Below are positions 46,751 through 48,147 of a DNA stretch of 48,147 bases, piece after piece. Under the pieces are notes generated by a model. That model did not search any database. It was given only the letters and a program-made list of their open reading frames with translations, and was not told the origin of the DNA. Location of the stretch: positions 1 through 48,147 of the IMG/VR virus record IMGVR_UViG_3300047471_000431, one strand, 5' to 3'. Source of the stretch: a virus. Numbering within the stretch: the first letter of the stretch is position 1; each line of letters opens with the position of its first letter. A program made the position numbers and the translations under genes.

Positions 46751-48147
46751 ATCACCCTTTTGAAGGATTAAGTCACCTGTTGGTGCCGCCCGACGGGCCG
46801 GAAGATTCTCCGGTACTTCTCATTGGCGAGTCTCCAGGTCACGAGGAAGACGAGACCGGTATACCTTTCTCTGGCAAGTCTGGGCGCGAACTGAACGAAT
46901 ACTATCTCCCGCGTGCGCAGCTACGACGCCGGGAAGTTCGCATCACCAATCTCATTCCTGTCCATCCGTACACGAATCGCAACCCTACCAAGGAAGAGAT
47001 TGCCTTTTTCGAACACATCCTGCTTGAGGATATTGCGAAGACGAAGCCACGCATTATTGTGCCGATGGGCGCTTTCGCCGCTAAGTACTTCCTGGGTCCT
47101 GTTGACATGGGTACTGTCCACGGACTGCCGTTTAAGAGCAAAACGTTCGACTGTACAATTCTTCCAAGCTTTCACCCAGCTGCGGGACTCTATAGCACGG
47201 ATACGCAGCCGCAGATTGTTTATGACTTCGAGCAAGTCAGTCTCGCGATTCAAGGCAAGCTACCTGACCGGCAATTGGATCTATATCCTGACCCGGCATA
47301 TATCGAGCTGACAACTTATAAAGAAGTGCGGCAGTCACTGGACGGTTCCGGTGCTCTATTGATGGGACTGGACACAGAAGGCTACAAAGGAACACCGTGG
47401 GGGCTGTCTTACAGCATTTCAGAGGGTGTGGCTTACGTTATTCGAGCTGCCAGCAAAGAAGCTCTACAGGCGTTCGCGGACTGGATTCGAGAACATCCGG
47501 AATGTCTGATTATCCTGCACAATGCATTGCACGATCTTCCAATTCTCCGGGAGATGGGTGTCCATGTAAAAAACTTCGAAGATACGATGGTCTATGCCTA
47601 CGCGTTGTGTGTCGAGCCGCAAGGTCTGAAGGATCTCTCGTTTCGGCATTGTGGGATGAAAATGAAATCCTATGAGGATGTCACTGGCCCGGCAATGCGC
47701 AAACTTACTGCGGAGTACTTGATTAAAGTAGCGTCCGGCGATTGGGGACTCGATCCGCAGGTTCCGGAGCGCGAATCGGATCAGGTTGTACGTTACAGAC
47801 AGCCGCAGGCACTGCATAAGCGTGCTTTGCGTGTCGTTAATGATACTTTCGGTTTCTATACCGGCACAATTATCGGTCCTCGGAACGGCGGCTCTGCAAA
47901 ACTGGATGAAATAGGCGTGCGTGTCGGCAAAGTAGACCACGAGACTGTTGTCCGGTTAGGTCTGCGCACGGAGACTGTCGTACGCGGTAAGAAGCCTAAT
48001 AAAGTAACTGGACTAGTCAGGGAGAAAATTGTCGCAACACAGACTGAGAATGCTTGGCACGCCGAAGTTCCTATTACAGTCATGCAAACTCTGGATCAGT
48101 TCTGGGGTGAATTTATCTGGGAATTACAGCCTCCAATTGCACCGGAT
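46732..48147 (+). CDS. UDG-exonuclease-DNA polymerase fusion, 3' end outside window
   Basis: From ATG 46732 at least 472 residues are visible. Residues about 20-190 form a family-4 uracil-DNA glycosylase-like domain: LIGESPGHEEDETG, FSGKSGRELN, TNLIPVHPYTNRNPT and ILPSFHPAAGL. From about 200 a 3'-5' exonuclease follows: LMGLDTEG (first DxE), LHNALHDLPIL (second Asp), FEDTMVYAYALC. The family A polymerase core should lie beyond the edge. It is the replicative polymerase. The UDG part could remove or only sense uracil. The first ten or so residues come from the HNH-linked segment. Confidence 0.9.
   Translation, partial: MQERHIDHPFEGLSHLLVPPDGPEDSPVLLIGESPGHEEDETGIPFSGKSGRELNEYYLPRAQLRRREVRITNLIPVHPYTNRNPTKEEIAFFEHILLEDIAKTKPRIIVPMGAFAAKYFLGPVDMGTVHGLPFKSKTFDCTILPSFHPAAGLYSTDTQPQIVYDFEQVSLAIQGKLPDRQLDLYPDPAYIELTTYKEVRQSLDGSGALLMGLDTEGYKGTPWGLSYSISEGVAYVIRAASKEALQAFADWIREHPECLIILHNALHDLPILREMGVHVKNFEDTMVYAYALCVEPQGLKDLSFRHCGMKMKSYEDVTGPAMRKLTAEYLIKVASGDWGLDPQVPERESDQVVRYRQPQALHKRALRVVNDTFGFYTGTIIGPRNGGSAKLDEIGVRVGKVDHETVVRLGLRTETVVRGKKPNKVTGLVREKIVATQTENAWHAEVPITVMQTLDQFWGEFIWELQPPIAPD

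Noticed and set aside
1-48147. CRISPR array
   Set aside because: No regularly spaced direct repeats are present; the repeated elements are tRNAs.

Overview
The window is a 48 kb piece of a tailed, siphovirus-like bacteriophage genome. The evidence is a complete head-to-tail structural block with a 1557-residue tape-measure protein, a cluster of 15 tRNA genes, dense overlapping small genes, several HNH endonuclease genes and a replication block. Consensus sigma70-type promoters (one is a perfect TTGACA-17-TATAAT) and AGGAG-type ribosome sites point to a bacterial host. N-terminal signal peptides ending in AFA/CFA suggest a Gram-negative-like secretion context. The host cannot be named from sequence alone. 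A cobalamin-dependent (class II) ribonucleotide reductase suggests a host or habitat with access to B12.

Layout. (1) Positions 21609 down to 1, almost all minus strand: the late block. It reads, in order of transcription, protease/scaffold fusion, decoration protein, major capsid protein followed by a strong terminator, a short plus-strand gene with divergent promoters, head-tail connector genes, tail terminator, tail tube, tail-assembly chaperone with a -1 frameshift, tape measure, distal tail proteins, LamG-containing tail proteins, a membrane protein, a secreted LamG/propeller protein, a DUF2778/Tlde1-like peptidoglycan enzyme and a secreted protein cut by the window edge. Portal and terminase are not in the window. 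(2) 21.6-24.1 kb, plus: methyltransferase, small zinc and unknown genes, and a 78-nt RNA that looks like a tmRNA without its mRNA domain. (3) 24.1-26.5 kb: a promoter, a three-way-junction RNA, 15 tRNAs, a tRNA remnant and an HNH gene. (4) 26.5-27.4 kb: a minus gene and a non-coding region with several inverted repeats. (5) 27.4-48.1 kb, plus: small early genes, regulators (XRE, RHH), a DinG-like helicase, a PD-(D/E)XK exonuclease, a phage metallopeptidase, a RecA/Sak4-like ATPase, a metallophosphoesterase, an ERCC4-type nuclease with HhH, a lysis-like group (SLT transglycosylase plus two membrane proteins), a secreted protein, class II RNR, three HNH/zinc genes and the start of a UDG-exonuclease-DNA polymerase.

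How it fits together. Early transcription runs rightward from about 27.35 kb to make recombination, nucleotide and replication functions. Late transcription runs leftward from near 21.6 kb and from internal promoters at 17.55 and 14.79 kb to make virions. The tRNA/RNA cluster between them has its own strong promoter.

Most unusual points: an HNH gene inserted at the 5' end of the polymerase gene, leaving two copies of a 30-nt target that differ at six positions, all synonymous; the mini-tmRNA; two tRNAs whose body type conflicts with their anticodon; a canonical A AAA AAC frameshift site; several probably leaderless promoters; and structured RNA elements in front of the tRNA array and around the RNR start codon.
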